Source: Rhodocyclales bacterium (GTDB lineage: Bacteria > Pseudomonadota > Gammaproteobacteria > Burkholderiales > Rhodocyclaceae). From it: 59,524 nt of DNA. The notes beneath the pieces are model-generated. The model saw only the letters and a program-made list of their open reading frames with translations, was not told where the DNA came from and ran no database searches. The position numbers and the translations under genes were made by a program. The stretch is taken from NCBI GenBank assembly GCA_016177805.1, contig JACOUN010000066.1:1-59524 (forward strand), given 5' to 3'. Every line of letters starts with the position of its first letter. Positions within the stretch are counted from its first letter, which is position 1. This document shows positions 58,722 to 59,524 of this stretch, piece after piece.

Positions 58722-59524
58722 GCGCCAGCGACAACGCCACCGGCGCGGTGCTGCAGCCGCTGAGCTTCCCGCTTTGCGGCAGCCGCTTGATCGAGGCCAG
58801 CGCCGGCACCGGCAAGACCTACACCATCGCCGCGCTGTACGTGCGCCTGGTGCTGGGCCACGGCGGCGCGGCGGCGCATGCGCGCGCGCTGGTGCCGCCC
58901 GAGATCCTGGTGGTGACCTTCACCGACGCGGCGACCAAGGAGCTGCGCGAGCGCATCCGCGCGCGGCTGGCGCAGGCGGCGGCGTACTTTCTTGCCGATC
59001 CTGCCGCGCCGGCCGAGGGCGATGATCTGCTGCATGCGCTGCGCGCCGACTACCCGCCCGCGCAGTGGCCCGGCTGCGCGCGGCGGCTGCAACTGGCGGC
59101 CGAGTGGATGGACGAGGCGGCGGTGTCGACCATCCACGGCTGGTGCAACCGCATGCTGCGCGAGCACGCCTTCGACAGCGGCAGCCTGTTCTCCCAGACG
59201 CTGGAAACCGACCAGAGCGAGCTGTTGGCCGAAAGCGTGCGCGACTACTGGCGCAGTTTCATCGCGCCGCTGGATACGGCGGCGGCCGCCGACGTGCTGG
59301 GGTGGTGGCCGGGGCCGGAGGAACTGCAATCGGCGGTGCGCCCGCTGCTGCAGCACACCGAGCTGCTGGCGGCGGAGCCGGCGCCGGGCGATACCCTGGC
59401 GCAGACCCGCGCCGAGCGCGACGCGGAACTGGCGCGCCTGAAGGCGCCGTGGGGCGAGTGGCTGGGCCAGCTTCAAGCGCTGCTGGACGATGCGCGCGAC
59501 AACAAGGCCTTCAATGGCACCAAG
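58718..59524 (+). CDS. recB: RecBCD subunit RecB, 5' part only
   Basis: The ATG at 58718 overlaps the recC stop and opens a frame that stays open for 269 codons to the window edge. The N-terminus has Walker A ASAGTGKT at 27-34, preceded by SRLIEASAGTGKTYTIAALY, the RecB hallmark, then TFTDAATKELRERIRARL and STIHGWCNRMLREHAF. RecB is the 3'-5' helicase and nuclease of RecBCD. The rest, with the nuclease domain, lies beyond the window. Confidence 0.95.
   Translation, partial: MSASDNATGAVLQPLSFPLCGSRLIEASAGTGKTYTIAALYVRLVLGHGGAAAHARALVPPEILVVTFTDAATKELRERIRARLAQAAAYFLADPAAPAEGDDLLHALRADYPPAQWPGCARRLQLAAEWMDEAAVSTIHGWCNRMLREHAFDSGSLFSQTLETDQSELLAESVRDYWRSFIAPLDTAAAADVLGWWPGPEELQSAVRPLLQHTELLAAEPAPGDTLAQTRAERDAELARLKAPWGEWLGQLQALLDDARDNKAFNGTK

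Overview
The window is a 59.5 kb stretch of a GC-rich proteobacterial chromosome. Several features point to a betaproteobacterium of the Rhodocyclales/Nitrosomonadales type. These are the order mnmG-rsmG-parA-parB-atpIBEFHAGDC, the ubiJ/Tim44/ubiE/DUF971 block, gatCAB divergent from mreBCD-mrdA-rodA, a DksA that has lost most zinc-finger cysteines, and a cytochrome c5-like lipoprotein beside Rep. This is a judgement from gene order and protein type, not a phylogeny.

Layout. 1-1330 is mobile debris: the probable tail of a group II intron, an Rhs/YD-repeat fragment, an intact REP-associated tyrosine transposase, and an orphan signal-peptide start. 1380-2246 is a conserved hypothetical. 2502-6703 is mnmG-rsmG-parA-parB, and 6927-13786 is the F1Fo ATP synthase operon. 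Its atpD is broken: about 39 codons are missing and a foreign-looking 88-nt piece of atpD replaces them, shifting the frame twice. A two-way terminator then faces ubiJ, a Tim44-like gene, ubiE and a DUF971 gene. phoB-phoR follows, with a textbook triple Pho box. 18770-25841 (minus) holds a large unknown protein, a HIT protein, a glutamine amidotransferase, a DUF3617 protein and gatB-gatA-gatC. 25961-35923 (plus) is the rod-shape and lipoate cluster mreBCD-mrdA-rodA-rlpA-dacA-ybeD-lipB-lipA. Then come a REP hairpin, dksA, a thioredoxin-like protein, rep, a cytochrome c5 and tRNA-Arg(CCG). An ECF sigma/anti-sigma/COG4315 operon and a lone ABC-type ATPase follow. 42972-49157 is an AraC-controlled catabolic cluster: KsdD-like flavoprotein, aldehyde dehydrogenase and a benzoylformate-decarboxylase-like enzyme.

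49158-55000 is an accessory island whose base composition looks lower in GC. Two direct copies of a ~75-bp palindrome-ended repeat bracket a two-gene unit: a NYN-type nuclease with a Cys4 insert, and a 759-aa NACHT/STAND-like NTPase with pentapeptide-like repeats and a C-terminal winged helix. It looks like an undescribed anti-phage system and is the strongest novelty candidate. Beside it is a second small operon with 4-bp overlaps (small ORF, DUF6978-like, DUF1828/1829-like), then a decapitated SPFH-family gene. The window ends in recC, which carries an in-frame REP hairpin, and the start of recB, which runs off the edge.

Housekeeping calls are strong because motifs and neighbours agree. Functions for the island genes, the large unknown protein and the catabolic cluster are inferences.
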